DNA of 64,000 nucleotides from Stutzerimonas stutzeri (GCF_024451105.1 NZ_JANGEY010000009.1:1-64000), one strand, 5' to 3'. Positions 8,927 through 19,056 are shown, counted from the first letter of the stretch. The notes: generated by a model from the letters alone, not told the origin. Translations and numbers: made by a program.

Positions 8927-9889
8927 ATGAGCGTTCGCCTGGGCATCGTCATGGATCCCATCGCCCGCATCGCCTTCAAGAAGGACAGCTCGCTGGCCAT
9001 GCTGTTCGCCGCCCAGGCTCGGGGCTGGTCGCTGTTCTACATGGAGCAGAGCGACCTTTACCTGCGCGACGACCAGGCGCGTGCCCGCATGCGACCGCTG
9101 CAGGTCATCCACGACCCCAAGCACTGGTTCCACCTCGACGACGAGCAGGACCTGGCCCTGCACGAACTGGACGTGGTCCTGATGCGCAAGGATCCGCCCT
9201 TCGACAACGAGTTCCTCTATTGCACCCAGCTGCTCGAGCAAGCCGAGCGCGCGGGCCTGCTGGTGGTCAACCGCCCGCAGAGCCTGCGCGACTGCAACGA
9301 GAAGCTGTTCGCCACCCGTTTCCCGCAGTGCACGCCGCCGACCCTGGTGAGCCGGCGCGTCGACATTCTGCGCGAGTTCGCCGCCGAGCAGCGTGACATC
9401 ATTCTCAAACCCCTGGACGGCATGGGCGGTTCGTCGATCTTCCACCACCGCCACGGCGATCCCAACCTGTCGGTGATCCTCGAAACCCTGACCGGCCACG
9501 GCAGCCGGCAGATCATGGCGCAGCGCTACCTGCCGGCGATCAAGGATGGCGACAAGCGCATCCTGATGATCGACGGCGAGCCGGTGCCCTACTGCCTGGC
9601 GCGCATCCCGGCGCACGGCGAGACGCGCGGCAACCTGGCCGCCGGCGGCCGCGGCGAAGCGCGGCCGCTGAGCGAACGCGACCGCTGGATCGCCGCCCAG
9701 GTCGGCCCGACCCTGCGCGAGAAGGGCCTGCTGTTCGTCGGTCTCGACGTGATCGGCGAGCATCTCACCGAGATCAACGTGACCAGCCCGACCTGCATCC
9801 GCGAGATCGACGCCGCCTTCGGCACCGACATCGCCGGCCAGCTGATGGACGCCATCGCCAGCCGGCTCGAGGCGCACCGGGCCGACTGA
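8927..9889 (+). CDS. gshB: Glutathione synthetase
   Basis: A 320-residue ATP-grasp enzyme joining gamma-glutamylcysteine and glycine, the second step of glutathione synthesis. Starts with the characteristic VRLGIVMDPIARIAFKKDSS; the ATP-grasp region contains IILKPLDGMGGSSIF and near the C-terminus EINVTSPTCIREID. GGAGGA lies upstream of ATG 8927; the frame open from 8819 is non-homologous. Divergent from pilG as in P. aeruginosa. Confidence 0.97.
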   Translation: MSVRLGIVMDPIARIAFKKDSSLAMLFAAQARGWSLFYMEQSDLYLRDDQARARMRPLQVIHDPKHWFHLDDEQDLALHELDVVLMRKDPPFDNEFLYCTQLLEQAERAGLLVVNRPQSLRDCNEKLFATRFPQCTPPTLVSRRVDILREFAAEQRDIILKPLDGMGGSSIFHHRHGDPNLSVILETLTGHGSRQIMAQRYLPAIKDGDKRILMIDGEPVPYCLARIPAHGETRGNLAAGGRGEARPLSERDRWIAAQVGPTLREKGLLFVGLDVIGEHLTEINVTSPTCIREIDAAFGTDIAGQLMDAIASRLEAHRAD

Positions 9890-9958
9890 AGCGTCAAGGC
9901 GCGGAGTACTTCATGGACTTTTGCCGGGGGCGGCGGCAGACTGCGCCGACCCCCTGCC

Positions 9959-10861
9959 ATGCGCCGACCGATGAACGCTGCCGTCCATAATCCCTACCCC
10001 GGCCCCTCCGGAGTACGCCCGGCCGACCGCCTGGGCTTCACCCTGTTCCTCGCCGCCGCCGTGCACCTGGCGCTGATCCTCGGCGTGAGCTTCTCGCTGC
10101 CCGAGCCGAGCATGGTGAGCAAGACCCTCGACGTCACCCTGGCCAGCTTCAAGAGCGCGGAAAAGCCCAAGGAGGCCGACTTTCTCGCCCAGCACGACCA
10201 GCAGGGCAGCGGCAGCCTGGAGCACAAGGCCACGCCGAAGACCACCGAACCGGCGCCCTTCCAGGACAGCGAGATCCGCCGCGTCGAGCCGCCGGCGCAG
10301 CCCCAGGCCAGCCCGCCGCAGCCGAGCAGGGCCGCCGTGGCCACTCGCGCGCCGCAGCCGCAGAAGACCCAGGCGCAGACCGACACCCCGCGCCCGCCGC
10401 AACCGCTGCAGCAGGCACCGGAGTTCGACAGCAGCCAGCTGTCGGCGGAGATCGCCAGCCTCGAGGCCCAGCTCAGCCACGAGCGTCAGCTGTACGCCAA
10501 GCGCCCGCGCGTGCACCGGCTGAACGCCGCCTCGACCATGCGCGACAAGGGCGCCTGGTACAAGGAGGAGTGGCGCCGCAAGGTCGAGCGGGTCGGCAAC
10601 CTCAACTACCCCGAAGCCGCCCGCCGCGAGCGCATCTACGGCAGCCTGCGCCTGCTGGTGGCGATCAACCGCGACGGCACCCTGCGCGAGGTGCAGGTGC
10701 TGGAGTCTTCGGGCCAGCCGATCCTCGACCAGGCCGCGCTGCGCATCGTGCGCCTCTCGGCGCCGTTCGCGCCGTTCAGCGGCGACCTCGCCGACGTCGA
10801 CGTGCTGGAGATCATCCGCACCTGGCGCTTCGAGCGCGGCGACCGCCTGGGCAGCTACTGA
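9959..10861 (+). CDS. tonB3: TonB-family energy transducer (TonB3-like)
   Basis: A 300-residue TonB-like protein. A single N-terminal membrane anchor (about residues 25-48, LGFTLFLAAAVHLALILGVSF), a Pro/Gln/Ala-rich periplasmic spacer (about 90-155), and a C-terminal TonB domain with NLNYPEAARRERIYGSLRLLVAI and a final WRFERGD. In P. aeruginosa the TonB gene in this position, beside gshB and pilG, is needed for normal twitching motility, so its proximity to the pil cluster is probably functional. An ATG at 9971 is an alternative start. Confidence 0.9.
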   Translation: MRRPMNAAVHNPYPGPSGVRPADRLGFTLFLAAAVHLALILGVSFSLPEPSMVSKTLDVTLASFKSAEKPKEADFLAQHDQQGSGSLEHKATPKTTEPAPFQDSEIRRVEPPAQPQASPPQPSRAAVATRAPQPQKTQAQTDTPRPPQPLQQAPEFDSSQLSAEIASLEAQLSHERQLYAKRPRVHRLNAASTMRDKGAWYKEEWRRKVERVGNLNYPEAARRERIYGSLRLLVAINRDGTLREVQVLESSGQPILDQAALRIVRLSAPFAPFSGDLADVDVLEIIRTWRFERGDRLGSY

Positions 10862-10918
10862 GCCGGCCGGGCGCGCAGCGCCCTTGCGGCGACCGCCGGA
10901 GCAACCGAAACTAGGCCC

Positions 10919-11485
10919 ATGAACACAGACTCCGGCTACCTCAAGCACCACTTCCTGATCGCCATGCCGCACATGGCCGATCCCAATTTCGCCCAGACGT
11001 TGATCTACCTGGTCGAGCACAACCCGCACGGCGCCATGGGCCTGGTGATCAACCGGACCAGCGAGCTGGACCTGGCCGACGTGCTCGAGCAGCTGCGCCC
11101 CGGCGCCGAGCCTGCCGAGCACTGCCGACAGGTACCGATCTACAACGGCGGCCCGGTGCACACCGACCGCGGTTTCGTCCTCCACCCGAACGACTGGAGC
11201 TTCCAGGCGACCCTGCCGCTCGGCGAGCTGGCCCTGACCACCTCGCAGGACGTGCTGCTGGCGATCGCCGACGGCAGCGGCCCCGAGCGTTTCCTGATCG
11301 CCCTTGGCTACGCCGGCTGGGAAGCCGGCCAGCTCGAAGCCGAACTGATCGACAACGCCTGGCTGACCTGCCCGGCCGACCCGGCGCTGCTGTTCGAGGC
11401 CCCCGTCGACCAGCGCCTGCAGCGCGCCGCCGCCCGCCTGGGCGTCGATCTCGGCCTGCTCAGCAGCCAGGCCGGCCACGCATGA
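10919..11485 (+). CDS. yqgE: YqgE/AlgH family protein (UPF0301)
   Basis: A 188-residue protein of the YqgE/AlgH family, whose biochemical role is unsettled. The family opening [21 protein letters not shown] and the [10 protein letters not shown] and [15 protein letters not shown] motifs are all present. It overlaps the following ruvX by four bases, indicating translational coupling, an arrangement common in gammaproteobacteria. Confidence 0.95.
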   Translation: MNTDSGYLKHHFLIAMPHMADPNFAQTLIYLVEHNPHGAMGLVINRTSELDLADVLEQLRPGAEPAEHCRQVPIYNGGPVHTDRGFVLHPNDWSFQATLPLGELALTTSQDVLLAIADGSGPERFLIALGYAGWEAGQLEAELIDNAWLTCPADPALLFEAPVDQRLQRAAARLGVDLGLLSSQAGHA

Positions 11486-11916
11486 GCGCCCCGCGCCTGC
11501 TGCTCGGCTTCGACTACGGCACCCGGCAGATCGGCGTCGCCGTCGGCCAGGCGATCACCGGCCAGGCCCGCGAACTGTGCGTGCTCAGGGCGCAGAACGG
11601 CGTGCCGGACTGGAGCCAGATCGAAAAGCTGATCGGGGAGTGGCAGCCGGACGCCATCGTCGTCGGCCTGCCGCTGAACATGGACGGCACGCCCAGCGAG
11701 ATGAGCGCGCGCGCCGAGAAGTTCGCCCGCCGCCTGCACGGCCGCTTCAACCTGCCGGTATTCACCCACGACGAGCGCCTGACCACCTTCGAGGCCAAGG
11801 GCCGGCGCCTGGCCGAGGGCCAGCGCGGCGGCTATCGCGAACGCCCGGTGGACGCCCTGGCCGCCGCCCTGCTGCTCGAGGGCTGGCTGCAGCAGCAGCC
11901 CGCCCACCCGCTTTGA
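11482..11916 (+). CDS. ruvX: YqgF/RuvX, RNase H-fold nuclease for 16S rRNA processing
   Basis: A 144-residue RNase H-fold protein. The first strand [16 protein letters not shown] carries the expected catalytic Asp, [11 protein letters not shown] is the family signature and FTHDERLTT the later acidic motif. Named a putative Holliday junction resolvase, but the E. coli protein processes the 5' end of pre-16S rRNA. ATGA overlap with yqgE upstream; pyrR follows after 17 bases. Confidence 0.95.
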   Translation: MSAPRLLLGFDYGTRQIGVAVGQAITGQARELCVLRAQNGVPDWSQIEKLIGEWQPDAIVVGLPLNMDGTPSEMSARAEKFARRLHGRFNLPVFTHDERLTTFEAKGRRLAEGQRGGYRERPVDALAAALLLEGWLQQQPAHPL

Positions 11917-11933
11917 CCGCCCGAGGAGTGCCC

Positions 11934-12449
11934 ATGACCCTGCCCGATCCCGCCAGCCTGTTGACCCAGATGGCCGCCGACCTGCGCGCCCACCTGCAGC
12001 GCCGCGGCATCCACGACCCGTTGTTCGTCGGCATCCACACCGGCGGCGTGTGGGTGGCCCGCGCCCTGCTCGAGGCGCTCGACCAGGCCGACGCGCCGCT
12101 GGGCACCCTCAACGTATCCTTCTACCGCGACGACTTCAGCCGCCACGGCCTGCACCCGCAGGTGCGACCTTCGGCGCTGCCCTTCGACGTCGAGGACCGC
12201 CACCTGGTACTGATCGACGACGTGCTGATGAGCGGGCGCACGGTGCGCGCCGCGCTCAACGCGCTGTTCGACTACGGTCGCCCGGCCAGCGTGACCCTGG
12301 TCTGCCTGCTCGACCTGGACGCCCGCGAACTGCCGATCCGCGCCGACGTGCTCGGCGCCACCCTGTCGCTGGCCCCCGACCAGCGGGTAAAATTGCTCGG
12401 TCCCGCACCGCTCGCCCTCGAGCTGCAGACCCTCGCCGCCTCCCACTGA
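11934..12449 (+). CDS. pyrR: PyrR, bifunctional pyr regulator / uracil phosphoribosyltransferase
   Basis: A 171-residue type I phosphoribosyltransferase. The PRPP-binding loop is [18 protein letters not shown] (about residues 90-107); the N-terminal part has [10 protein letters not shown]. Leads a pyrR-pyrB-pyrC' set. In Pseudomonas PyrR is implicated in control of pyr genes; I saw no antiterminator-type leader here. ATG 11934 follows a GAGGAG ribosome-binding site. Confidence 0.93.
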   Translation: MTLPDPASLLTQMAADLRAHLQRRGIHDPLFVGIHTGGVWVARALLEALDQADAPLGTLNVSFYRDDFSRHGLHPQVRPSALPFDVEDRHLVLIDDVLMSGRTVRAALNALFDYGRPASVTLVCLLDLDARELPIRADVLGATLSLAPDQRVKLLGPAPLALELQTLAASH

Positions 12450-12459
12450 GAACCATCGC

Positions 12460-13464
12460 ATGACGCCAACCGACGCCAAGCGCCCGTTGCAGCTCAACGA
12501 CCAGGGCCAGCTGCGCCACTTCCTGTCGCTCGACGGCCTGCCCCGCGAGCTGCTCACCGAGATCCTCGACACCGCCGACTCGTTCCTCGAGGTCGGCGCC
12601 CGCGCGGTCAAGAAGGTGCCGCTGCTGCGCGGCAAGACCGTGTGCAACGTGTTCTTCGAGAACTCCACGCGCACCCGCACCACCTTCGAACTGGCCGCCA
12701 AGCGGCTGTCCGCCGACGTCATCACCCTCAACGTGTCGACCTCCTCGACCAGCAAGGGCGAGACCCTGTTCGACACCCTGCGCAACCTCGAGGCGATGGC
12801 CGCCGACATGTTCGTGGTGCGCCACGCCGACTCCGGCGCCGCGCACTTCATCGCCGAGCACGTCTGCCCGCAGGTCGCGGTGATCAACGGCGGCGACGGC
12901 CGCCACGCCCACCCGACCCAGGGCATGCTCGACATGCTGACCATCCGCCGCCACAAGGGCGGCTTCGAGAACCTCTCGGTGGCCATCGTCGGCGACATCC
13001 TGCACTCGCGGGTGGCGCGTTCCAACATGCTGGCGCTGAAGACCCTCGGCTGCCCGGACATCCGCGTGATCGCGCCCAGGACCCTGCTGCCGGTCGGCAT
13101 CGAGCAGTACGGCGTGCGCGCCTACACCGACCTCGCCGCCGGCCTCAAGGACGTCGACGTGGTGATCATGCTGCGCCTGCAGCGCGAGCGCATGCAGGGC
13201 GGCCTGCTGCCCAGCCAGGGCGAGTTCTACAAGCTCTACGGCCTCACCGAGCAGCGCCTGGCGCTGGCCAGGCCGGACGCCATCGTCATGCACCCGGGGC
13301 CGATCAACCGCGGCGTGGAGATCGAGTCGGCGGTGGCCGACGGCGCCCAGTCGGTGATTCTCAACCAGGTAACCTACGGCATCGCCATCCGCATGGCGGT
13401 CCTGTCCATGGCCATGAGCGGCCAGCAGGCCCAGCGCCAGCTCGAACAGGGAGACGCCCAGTGA
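12460..13464 (+). CDS. pyrB: Aspartate carbamoyltransferase catalytic chain
   Basis: A 334-residue enzyme that condenses carbamoyl phosphate and aspartate in pyrimidine synthesis. Carbamoyl-phosphate motif [12 protein letters not shown] (about residues 65-76), HPTQGMLDM, and the aspartate-domain signature [12 protein letters not shown] are visible. In Pseudomonas ATCase is a dodecamer with the dihydroorotase-like pyrC' product. Its stop overlaps the GTG start of pyrC' (GTGA), fitting fixed subunit stoichiometry. Confidence 0.97.
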   Translation: MTPTDAKRPLQLNDQGQLRHFLSLDGLPRELLTEILDTADSFLEVGARAVKKVPLLRGKTVCNVFFENSTRTRTTFELAAKRLSADVITLNVSTSSTSKGETLFDTLRNLEAMAADMFVVRHADSGAAHFIAEHVCPQVAVINGGDGRHAHPTQGMLDMLTIRRHKGGFENLSVAIVGDILHSRVARSNMLALKTLGCPDIRVIAPRTLLPVGIEQYGVRAYTDLAAGLKDVDVVIMLRLQRERMQGGLLPSQGEFYKLYGLTEQRLALARPDAIVMHPGPINRGVEIESAVADGAQSVILNQVTYGIAIRMAVLSMAMSGQQAQRQLEQGDAQ

Positions 13465-14732
13465 AACTCAGCATCCACGGCGCCCGCGTCATCGACCCGG
13501 CCAGCGGCCTCGACCAGGTCAGCGACATCCACATCGACAACGGCCGCATCGCCGCCCTCGGCGCGGCGCCGGCCGGCTTCGACGCCGAACAGCAGATCGC
13601 CGCCCACGGCCTGATCGCCGCTCCCGGGCTGGTCGACCTGGCAGTGAGCCTGCGCGAGCCGGGCTACACCCGCAAGGGCACCATCGCCAGCGAAACCCGC
13701 GCCGCCGCCGCCGGCGGCGTCACCAGCCTGTGCTGCCCGCCGCGCACCAAACCGGTGCTGGACACCTCGGCGGTGGTCGAGCTGATCCTCGACCGCGCCG
13801 CAGCGGCCGGCCACGCCCGTGTGTTCCCCATCGGCGCGCTGACCAAGGGTCTGGAGGGCGAACAGCTGGCCGAGCTGGTGGCCCTGCGCGACGCCGGCTG
13901 CGTGGCCTTCACCAACGGCCTGGCGCCGCTGGCCAACAACCGCGTGCTGCGCCGCGCCCTGGAGTACGCCGCCACCTTCGACCTGACCGTGGTGTTCAAG
14001 TCGCAGGACGCCGATCTGGCCGAGGGCGGCCTGGCCCACGAGGGCGCCACCGCCAGCTTCCTCGGCCTGCCGGGCATCCCGGAAAGCGCCGAGAGCGTGG
14101 CGCTGGCCCGCGACCTGCTGCTGGTCGAGCAGAGCGGGGTGCGCGCCCACTTCAGCCAGATCACCAGCGCGCGCGGCGTGGAGATGATCGCCGCGGCCCA
14201 GGCCCGCGGCCTGCCGGTCACCGCCGACGTGGCCATGTACCAACTGATCCTCACCGACGAGGCGCTGACCGGCTTCTCCAGCCTCTACCACGTGCAGCCG
14301 CCGCTGCGCTCGCGCGCCGACCGCGACGCCCTGCGCGAGGCGGTGAAGGCCGGCGTGGTCTCCGCCATCGCCAGCCACCACCAGCCCCACGAGCCGGACG
14401 CCAAGCTGGCGCCGTTCGGCGCCACCGAGCCGGGCATCAGCAGCGTGGAGATCCTCCTGCCGCTGGCGCTGACCCTGGTCGAGGACGGCCTGCTCGACCT
14501 GCCGACCCTGCTGGCGCGCCTGACCTGCGGCCCGGCCGCCGCCCTGCGCCTGCCGGTCGGCCGCCTGGTGGCCGGCGCGGCGGCCGACCTGGTGTTGTTC
14601 GACGCCAAGGCGCAGACCATCGCCGGCGAAGGCTGGCTGTCGCGCGGCGGCAACTGTCCGTTCCTCGGCCACTGCCTGCCCGGCGCGGTGCGCTACACCC
14701 TGCAGGACGGCCGCGTCAGCCATCAGGGCTGA
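13461..14732 (+). CDS. pyrC': Non-catalytic dihydroorotase-like subunit (PyrC'/PyrX)
   Basis: A 423-residue amidohydrolase-fold protein with GTG start inside the pyrB stop. Active dihydroorotases have a DxHxH metal site before LREPG; here the stretch reads [11 protein letters not shown], so both His ligands are replaced by Ala and Ser. This matches the inactive PyrC' of pseudomonads, which serves as a structural partner of ATCase. The protein is otherwise full length, so it is a conserved pseudo-enzyme rather than decay. A catalytic pyrC should exist elsewhere in the genome. Confidence 0.93.
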   Translation: MKLSIHGARVIDPASGLDQVSDIHIDNGRIAALGAAPAGFDAEQQIAAHGLIAAPGLVDLAVSLREPGYTRKGTIASETRAAAAGGVTSLCCPPRTKPVLDTSAVVELILDRAAAAGHARVFPIGALTKGLEGEQLAELVALRDAGCVAFTNGLAPLANNRVLRRALEYAATFDLTVVFKSQDADLAEGGLAHEGATASFLGLPGIPESAESVALARDLLLVEQSGVRAHFSQITSARGVEMIAAAQARGLPVTADVAMYQLILTDEALTGFSSLYHVQPPLRSRADRDALREAVKAGVVSAIASHHQPHEPDAKLAPFGATEPGISSVEILLPLALTLVEDGLLDLPTLLARLTCGPAAALRLPVGRLVAGAAADLVLFDAKAQTIAGEGWLSRGGNCPFLGHCLPGAVRYTLQDGRVSHQG

Positions 14733-14752
14733 CGCTCGGCCGGGCGCACGCG

Positions 14753-14787
14753 AAAAAAAACCGGAGCCTGGCAGGGCTCCGGTTTTT
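14753..14787. terminator. Bidirectional intrinsic terminator between pyrC' and secB
   Basis: An 8-bp perfect stem (CCGGAGCC at 14761-14768 with GGCTCCGG at 14775-14782) is preceded by eight A and followed by five T, so it can terminate both convergent units. Confidence 0.93.
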
Positions 14788-14826
14788 CGTTTCCGCGGGC
14801 AGCCGGAACGGGCGGCCGTCTCGCCC

Positions 14827-15300
14827 TCAGGCCTGTGCCTCGCCGGCCTGCAGGCGCGCCAGCTCCTGGGCGTAGAGGGCGTCGAAGTTGACCGGCGAGA
14901 GCATCAGCGCCGGGAAGGAGCCGCGCACCACCAGGCTGTCCAGCGCCTCGCGGGCATAGGGGAACAGCAGGCTCGGGCAGAAGGCGCCGAGGGTGTGGCT
15001 CATCGAGGCGGCGTCCAGACCCTTGATCAGGAAGATGCCGGCCTGCTGCACCTCGGCGATGAAGGCGGTGTCCTCGCCGTTCTTCACGGTGACCGAGACG
15101 GTCAGCACCACCTCGTGGAAGTCGCCGCCCAGATCTTTCTGCCGGGTGTTGAGGTCCAGGGTGATGCCCGGCTTCCACTCCTGGCGGAAGATCTCCGGGG
15201 TCTTCGGCGCCTCGAAGGACAGGTCGCGCACGTAGATGCGCTGCAGGGAGAACTGCGGCTGCTCGTTCTGCGCGGCGGCGCCGTTGGCTTGTTCGGTCAT
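14827..15300 (-). CDS. secB: SecB preprotein chaperone
   Basis: A 157-residue cytoplasmic export chaperone that holds precursors unfolded and hands them to SecA. Family core visible: [13 protein letters not shown] near residue 20, TLDLNTR and the [18 protein letters not shown] stretch. Last gene of a rhodanese-grxC-secB unit, an order also familiar from E. coli and Pseudomonas. Confidence 0.97.
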   Translation of the reverse strand: MTEQANGAAAQNEQPQFSLQRIYVRDLSFEAPKTPEIFRQEWKPGITLDLNTRQKDLGGDFHEVVLTVSVTVKNGEDTAFIAEVQQAGIFLIKGLDAASMSHTLGAFCPSLLFPYAREALDSLVVRGSFPALMLSPVNFDALYAQELARLQAGEAQA

Positions 15301-15330
15301 GCTTGCTTCCTTGTTCGTTGCGGTGGGGAT

Positions 15331-15585
15331 TCAGCCGCGCAGCAGCGCGTCCAGCTTGCCGGCGCGCTCCAGGGCGTAGAGGTCGTCGCAGCCGCCGACG
15401 TGGGTCTCGCCGATCCAGATCTGCGGCACCGAGGTGCGCCCGGCCTTGCGCGCCATCTCGGCGCGCAGCTCGCGCTGGCCGTCGACCCTGATCTCGGTGA
15501 AGGCGACGCCCTTGTGCGCCAGCAGCTGCTTGGCGCGCGTGCAGTAGGGGCAGTAGTCGCTGGAGTAGACGGTCACCACCGGCAT
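15331..15585 (-). CDS. grxC: Glutaredoxin 3
   Basis: An 84-residue thioredoxin-fold protein with redox motif CPYC at about residues 12-15, the cis-Pro segment TSVPQIWIG and GGCDDLYAL at the glutathione site. Uses glutathione to reduce disulfides. Its start is one base away from the preceding rhodanese gene stop, so the two are translationally coupled. Confidence 0.96.
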   Translation of the reverse strand: MPVVTVYSSDYCPYCTRAKQLLAHKGVAFTEIRVDGQRELRAEMARKAGRTSVPQIWIGETHVGGCDDLYALERAGKLDALLRG

Positions 15586-15586
15586 G

Positions 15587-16000
15587 TCACTTCACCACCG
15601 GCAGGTTGTCGCCACGCCAGCTGGCGATGCCGCCGGAAAGGCGCGAGACCTCGTAACCGGCCTTCTTCAACTTGCTGCAGACGCTGCCGGCGTGCTGGCC
15701 CATGGCGTCGACCACGATCAGCAGCTTGTCCTTGTGCTTGTCCAGTTCGGCGATGCGGCTGTCGAGCTTGTCGAAGGGGATGTTCAGCGCGCCGGTGATG
15801 TGTCCGGCGGAGAACTCCTTGTGCGGACGCACGTCGAGCACCACGCCCTGGCCGGCGTTGAGCGCGGCGGTCAGTTCGCGGCAGCTCAGGCTGCGACCGC
15901 CGCGGCGCGCCTCGCTGGCGATCAGCAGCGCCAGCAGGACCACGAACAGGGTGCTGAGGACATAGTGGTTAGAGATAAATTCGATCAGCTGGGCAACCAT
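15587..16000 (-). CDS. Membrane-anchored rhodanese-like domain protein
   Basis: A 137-residue protein with one N-terminal membrane helix (about residues 12-28) and one rhodanese domain (LDVRPHKEFSAGHITGALNIPF is clear). The loop where active sulfurtransferases carry the catalytic Cys reads VVDAMGQHAG and has none; the only nearby Cys is further on (SVCSKL). So it is probably not a classical sulfurtransferase. First gene of the grxC-secB unit. The start could be ATG 16000 or 16009; neither has a strong ribosome-binding site. Confidence 0.85.
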   Translation of the reverse strand: MVAQLIEFISNHYVLSTLFVVLLALLIASEARRGGRSLSCRELTAALNAGQGVVLDVRPHKEFSAGHITGALNIPFDKLDSRIAELDKHKDKLLIVVDAMGQHAGSVCSKLKKAGYEVSRLSGGIASWRGDNLPVVK

Positions 16001-16031
16001 CGCGAGCATCCGGCACGGTAAAATGGCCCGC

Positions 16032-16060
16032 AGTATACACAGCCAGTCGGCACGGCTGAA
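16032..16060 (-). promoter_or_regulatory. Possible sigma70 promoter for rhodanese-grxC-secB
   Basis: On the minus strand TATACT (16032-16037) is a good -10 element; 17 bases upstream is TTCAGC, only a partial -35. It lies 31 bases before the rhodanese start, in the gap shared with divergent gpmI. Confidence 0.45.
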
Positions 16061-16145
16061 GGCGCCGGCAGTCACCCTGCGGTGACGCCCCGGGAGCCGG
16101 CCGCTAGACTGACGCCCCCTTCGAACCTGCTCACGAGTCGGACGC

Positions 16146-17684
16146 ATGCCTGCCACGCCCAAACCCCTGGTCCTGATCATCCTGGACGGCTTCGGTCACA
16201 GCGACAGCCCGGATTACAACGCCATCCACCATGCCAGCACCCCGGTCTGGGACCACCTGCGCGCCACCCGCCCGTACGGCCTGATCTCCGGCAGCGGCAT
16301 GGACGTCGGCCTGCCCGACGGGCAGATGGGCAACTCCGAGGTCGGCCACATGAACCTCGGCGCTGGCCGGGTGGTGTACCAGGACCTGACCCGCGTCACC
16401 AAGGCGATCCGCGACGGCGAGTTCTTCGAAAACCCGACGATCAACGCCGCGGTGGACAAGGCGGTGGCCACCGGCAAGGCGGTGCACATCCTCGGCCTGC
16501 TCTCCGACGGCGGCGTGCACAGCCACCAGGAGCACATCGTCGCCATGGTCGAGTCGGCCGCCCGCCGCGGCGCCGAGCGGATCTACCTGCACGCCTTCCT
16601 CGACGGCCGCGACACTCCGCCCAGGAGCGCGCAGCCGTCCATCGAGCTGCTCGACGCCACCTTCGCCCGCCTCGGCAAGGGCCGCATCGCCAGCCTCACC
16701 GGCCGCTACTTCGCCATGGACCGCGACAACCGCTGGGACCGCGTCGAGCAGGCCTACAACCTGATCGTCGACGGTCAGGGCGAGTTCGCCGCCGCCAGCG
16801 CGGTCGAGGGCCTCGCGGCCGCCTACGCGCGCGGCGAGAGCGACGAGTTCGTCAAGGCCACCACCGTCGGCGCGCCGGTGCGCGTCGAGGACGGCGACGC
16901 CGTGGTGTTCATGAACTTCCGCGCCGACCGCGCCCGCGAGCTGACCCGCGCCTTCGTCGAGGGCGACGAGTTCGCCGGCTTCCAGCGCCAGCGCGTGCCG
17001 CAGCTGGCCGGTTTCGTCATGCTCACCCAGTACGCGGCGAGCATCCCGGCGCCCTGCGCCTTCCCGCCGGAGTCGCTGGACAACGTGCTCGGCGAGTACC
17101 TGGCGAAGAACGGCAAGACCCAGCTGCGCATCGCCGAGACCGAGAAGTACGCCCACGTCACCTTCTTCTTCTCCGGCGGCCGCGAGGAGCCGTTCGAGGG
17201 CGAGGAGCGCATCCTCATCCCCTCGCCGAACGTCGCCACCTACGACCTCAAGCCGGAGATGAGCGCGCCGGAGGTCACCGACCGCATCGTCGAGGCCATC
17301 GAGCAGCAGCGCTACGACGTGATCATCGTCAACTACGCCAACGGCGACATGGTCGGCCACACCGGGGTGTTCGCGGCGGCGGTCAAGGCGGTGGAGTGCC
17401 TGGACCAGTGCCTCGGCCGCATCACCCGCGCGCTGGACCAGGTCGGCGGCGAGGCGCTGATCACCGCCGACCACGGCAACGTCGAGCAGATGGAGGACGA
17501 GGTCACCGGACAGGCGCACACCGCGCATACCTGCGAGCCGGTGCCCTTCCTCTACTACGGGCCGCGCCAGCTGAATATCCGCGAAGGTGGCGTGCTCGCC
17601 GACGTGGCGCCGACCATGCTCAGGCTGCTGGACCTGCCGGCGCCCGCCGAGATGACCGGCACGCCGCTGATCGAACTGCCGTGA
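16146..17684 (+). CDS. gpmI: 2,3-bisphosphoglycerate-independent phosphoglycerate mutase
   Basis: A 512-residue alkaline-phosphatase-superfamily enzyme of glycolysis and gluconeogenesis. The N-terminal metal motif [11 protein letters not shown], the phospho-Ser region [15 protein letters not shown], the HSHQEHI and FLDGRDTPP segments, and the C-terminal metal ligands [11 protein letters not shown] and TAHT are present. Followed directly by a strong terminator. Confidence 0.98.
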   Translation: MPATPKPLVLIILDGFGHSDSPDYNAIHHASTPVWDHLRATRPYGLISGSGMDVGLPDGQMGNSEVGHMNLGAGRVVYQDLTRVTKAIRDGEFFENPTINAAVDKAVATGKAVHILGLLSDGGVHSHQEHIVAMVESAARRGAERIYLHAFLDGRDTPPRSAQPSIELLDATFARLGKGRIASLTGRYFAMDRDNRWDRVEQAYNLIVDGQGEFAAASAVEGLAAAYARGESDEFVKATTVGAPVRVEDGDAVVFMNFRADRARELTRAFVEGDEFAGFQRQRVPQLAGFVMLTQYAASIPAPCAFPPESLDNVLGEYLAKNGKTQLRIAETEKYAHVTFFFSGGREEPFEGEERILIPSPNVATYDLKPEMSAPEVTDRIVEAIEQQRYDVIIVNYANGDMVGHTGVFAAAVKAVECLDQCLGRITRALDQVGGEALITADHGNVEQMEDEVTGQAHTAHTCEPVPFLYYGPRQLNIREGGVLADVAPTMLRLLDLPAPAEMTGTPLIELP

Positions 17685-17691
17685 GGATCAC

Positions 17692-17719
17692 GCCCCGGCC
17701 CGGCCGGGGCGTTCTTTTT
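17692..17719 (+). terminator. Intrinsic terminator after gpmI
   Basis: GCCCCGG (17692-17698) pairs with CCGGGGC (17704-17710), followed by TTCTTTTT. Confidence 0.9.
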
Positions 17720-17767
17720 GCGTGCGCCCGGATGCATACTAGGACGCCCGACCACCGGATTCCTCCC

Positions 17768-19033
17768 ATGCTGCGTGTCGCACTGTTCGCCCTGCTCGCC
17801 TGCTGCCTCGCGCCGGCCTTCGCCGACCAGCGCGCCGACGCCCAGCGCCAGCTGCAAGCAGCGCAGAAGGACATCGCCGAGCTGCAGAAGCTGCTCGGCA
17901 ACCTGCAGCAGGAAAAGTCCGGGATCCAGAAGCAGCTGCAGGGCAGCGAGCGCGAGATGGGCGAGCTGCAGAAGCAGATCGACGCCCTCGAGCAGCAGCT
18001 CAAGGACGGCGAGCGCGAGGTCGAGCGCCTCGACGGCGAGAAAAAAAAACTCCAGAGCCGGCGCGCTGAACAACAGCAGCTGATCGCCCTGCAGATCCGT
18101 GCCGCCTACCAGAGCGGCAGTCACGAATACCTCAAGCTGCTGCTCAACCAGCAGCAGCCCGAGCAGTTTGCCCGCAACCTGACCTACCACGACTACCTGA
18201 GCCGCGCCCGCCGCGAGCAGCTCGAGGCCTACAACCGGACCCTCGAGCAGCTGCATACGGTCGAGGCCGAACTGGCCACCCGCCACGCCCTGCTGGCCGG
18301 CCAGCAGCTCGAGCTGCAGGACCGCCGCGCGGCGCTGGAGAAGGTGCGCGGCGAACGCCGTGCGGTGCTCGCCAGGCTCGACAGCGAACTGGGCGACGGC
18401 GACAAGCAGCTCAGGGCTCGCCAGCAGGAGCAGGCACGCCTGACCGACCTGCTCCGGACCATCGAGGAAACCCTCGCGCGCCAGGCCCGCGAAGCCGAGC
18501 AGAAGCGTCTCGCCGAACAGCGCGCCCGCGAGCAGGCCGAGCAACGCCGCCTGGCCGCCGCCGGCCCGACGCGCCCGGCCGGCGCCCCCGAAGGCCCGCG
18601 GGTGTCGAGCGACGCGCCGGGCTTCGGCGGCCCCTTCGCCCAGGCCCGCGGCAAGCTGCCCTGGCCGGTGGACGGCCAGTTGCTGGCGCGCTTCGGCTCG
18701 CCGCGCGGCGACGCCCGGCTGAAGTGGGACGGAGTGCTGATCGGCGCTCCTGCCGGCAGCCGGGTACGCGCCATCCACCCCGGCCGCGTGGTGTTCGCCG
18801 ACTGGCTGCGCGGCGCCGGCCTGCTGCTGATCGTCGATCACGGCGGCGGCTACCTGAGCCTGTACGGGCACAACCAGACCTTGTTGAAAGCCGCCGGCGA
18901 CCTGGTCAAGGCCGGCGAGGCCATCGCCACCGTCGGCACCAGCGGGGGGCAGGACACCCCCGCGCTGTACTTCGCCATCCGTCAGCAGGGCCAGCCCAGC
19001 GATCCGCTGCGCTGGTGCCGCGCCCAGGGCTGA
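17768..19033 (+). CDS. EnvC-type murein hydrolase activator (coiled coil plus degenerate LytM domain)
   Basis: A 421-residue secreted protein: signal peptide (about 1-20, ending APAFA), long coiled coils (about 25-110 and 150-265), and a C-terminal LytM/M23 domain (about 305-415). The metallopeptidase His ligands are not all kept; for instance the canonical HxH segment reads ALYFAIR. This is the EnvC pattern, in which LytM does not cleave but activates periplasmic amidases at the septum. It precedes the C-terminal protease by 23 bases. Confidence 0.88.
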   Translation: MLRVALFALLACCLAPAFADQRADAQRQLQAAQKDIAELQKLLGNLQQEKSGIQKQLQGSEREMGELQKQIDALEQQLKDGEREVERLDGEKKKLQSRRAEQQQLIALQIRAAYQSGSHEYLKLLLNQQQPEQFARNLTYHDYLSRARREQLEAYNRTLEQLHTVEAELATRHALLAGQQLELQDRRAALEKVRGERRAVLARLDSELGDGDKQLRARQQEQARLTDLLRTIEETLARQAREAEQKRLAEQRAREQAEQRRLAAAGPTRPAGAPEGPRVSSDAPGFGGPFAQARGKLPWPVDGQLLARFGSPRGDARLKWDGVLIGAPAGSRVRAIHPGRVVFADWLRGAGLLLIVDHGGGYLSLYGHNQTLLKAAGDLVKAGEAIATVGTSGGQDTPALYFAIRQQGQPSDPLRWCRAQG

Positions 19034-19056
19034 CGCCCCCTTCAGGAGTTGCTTCC

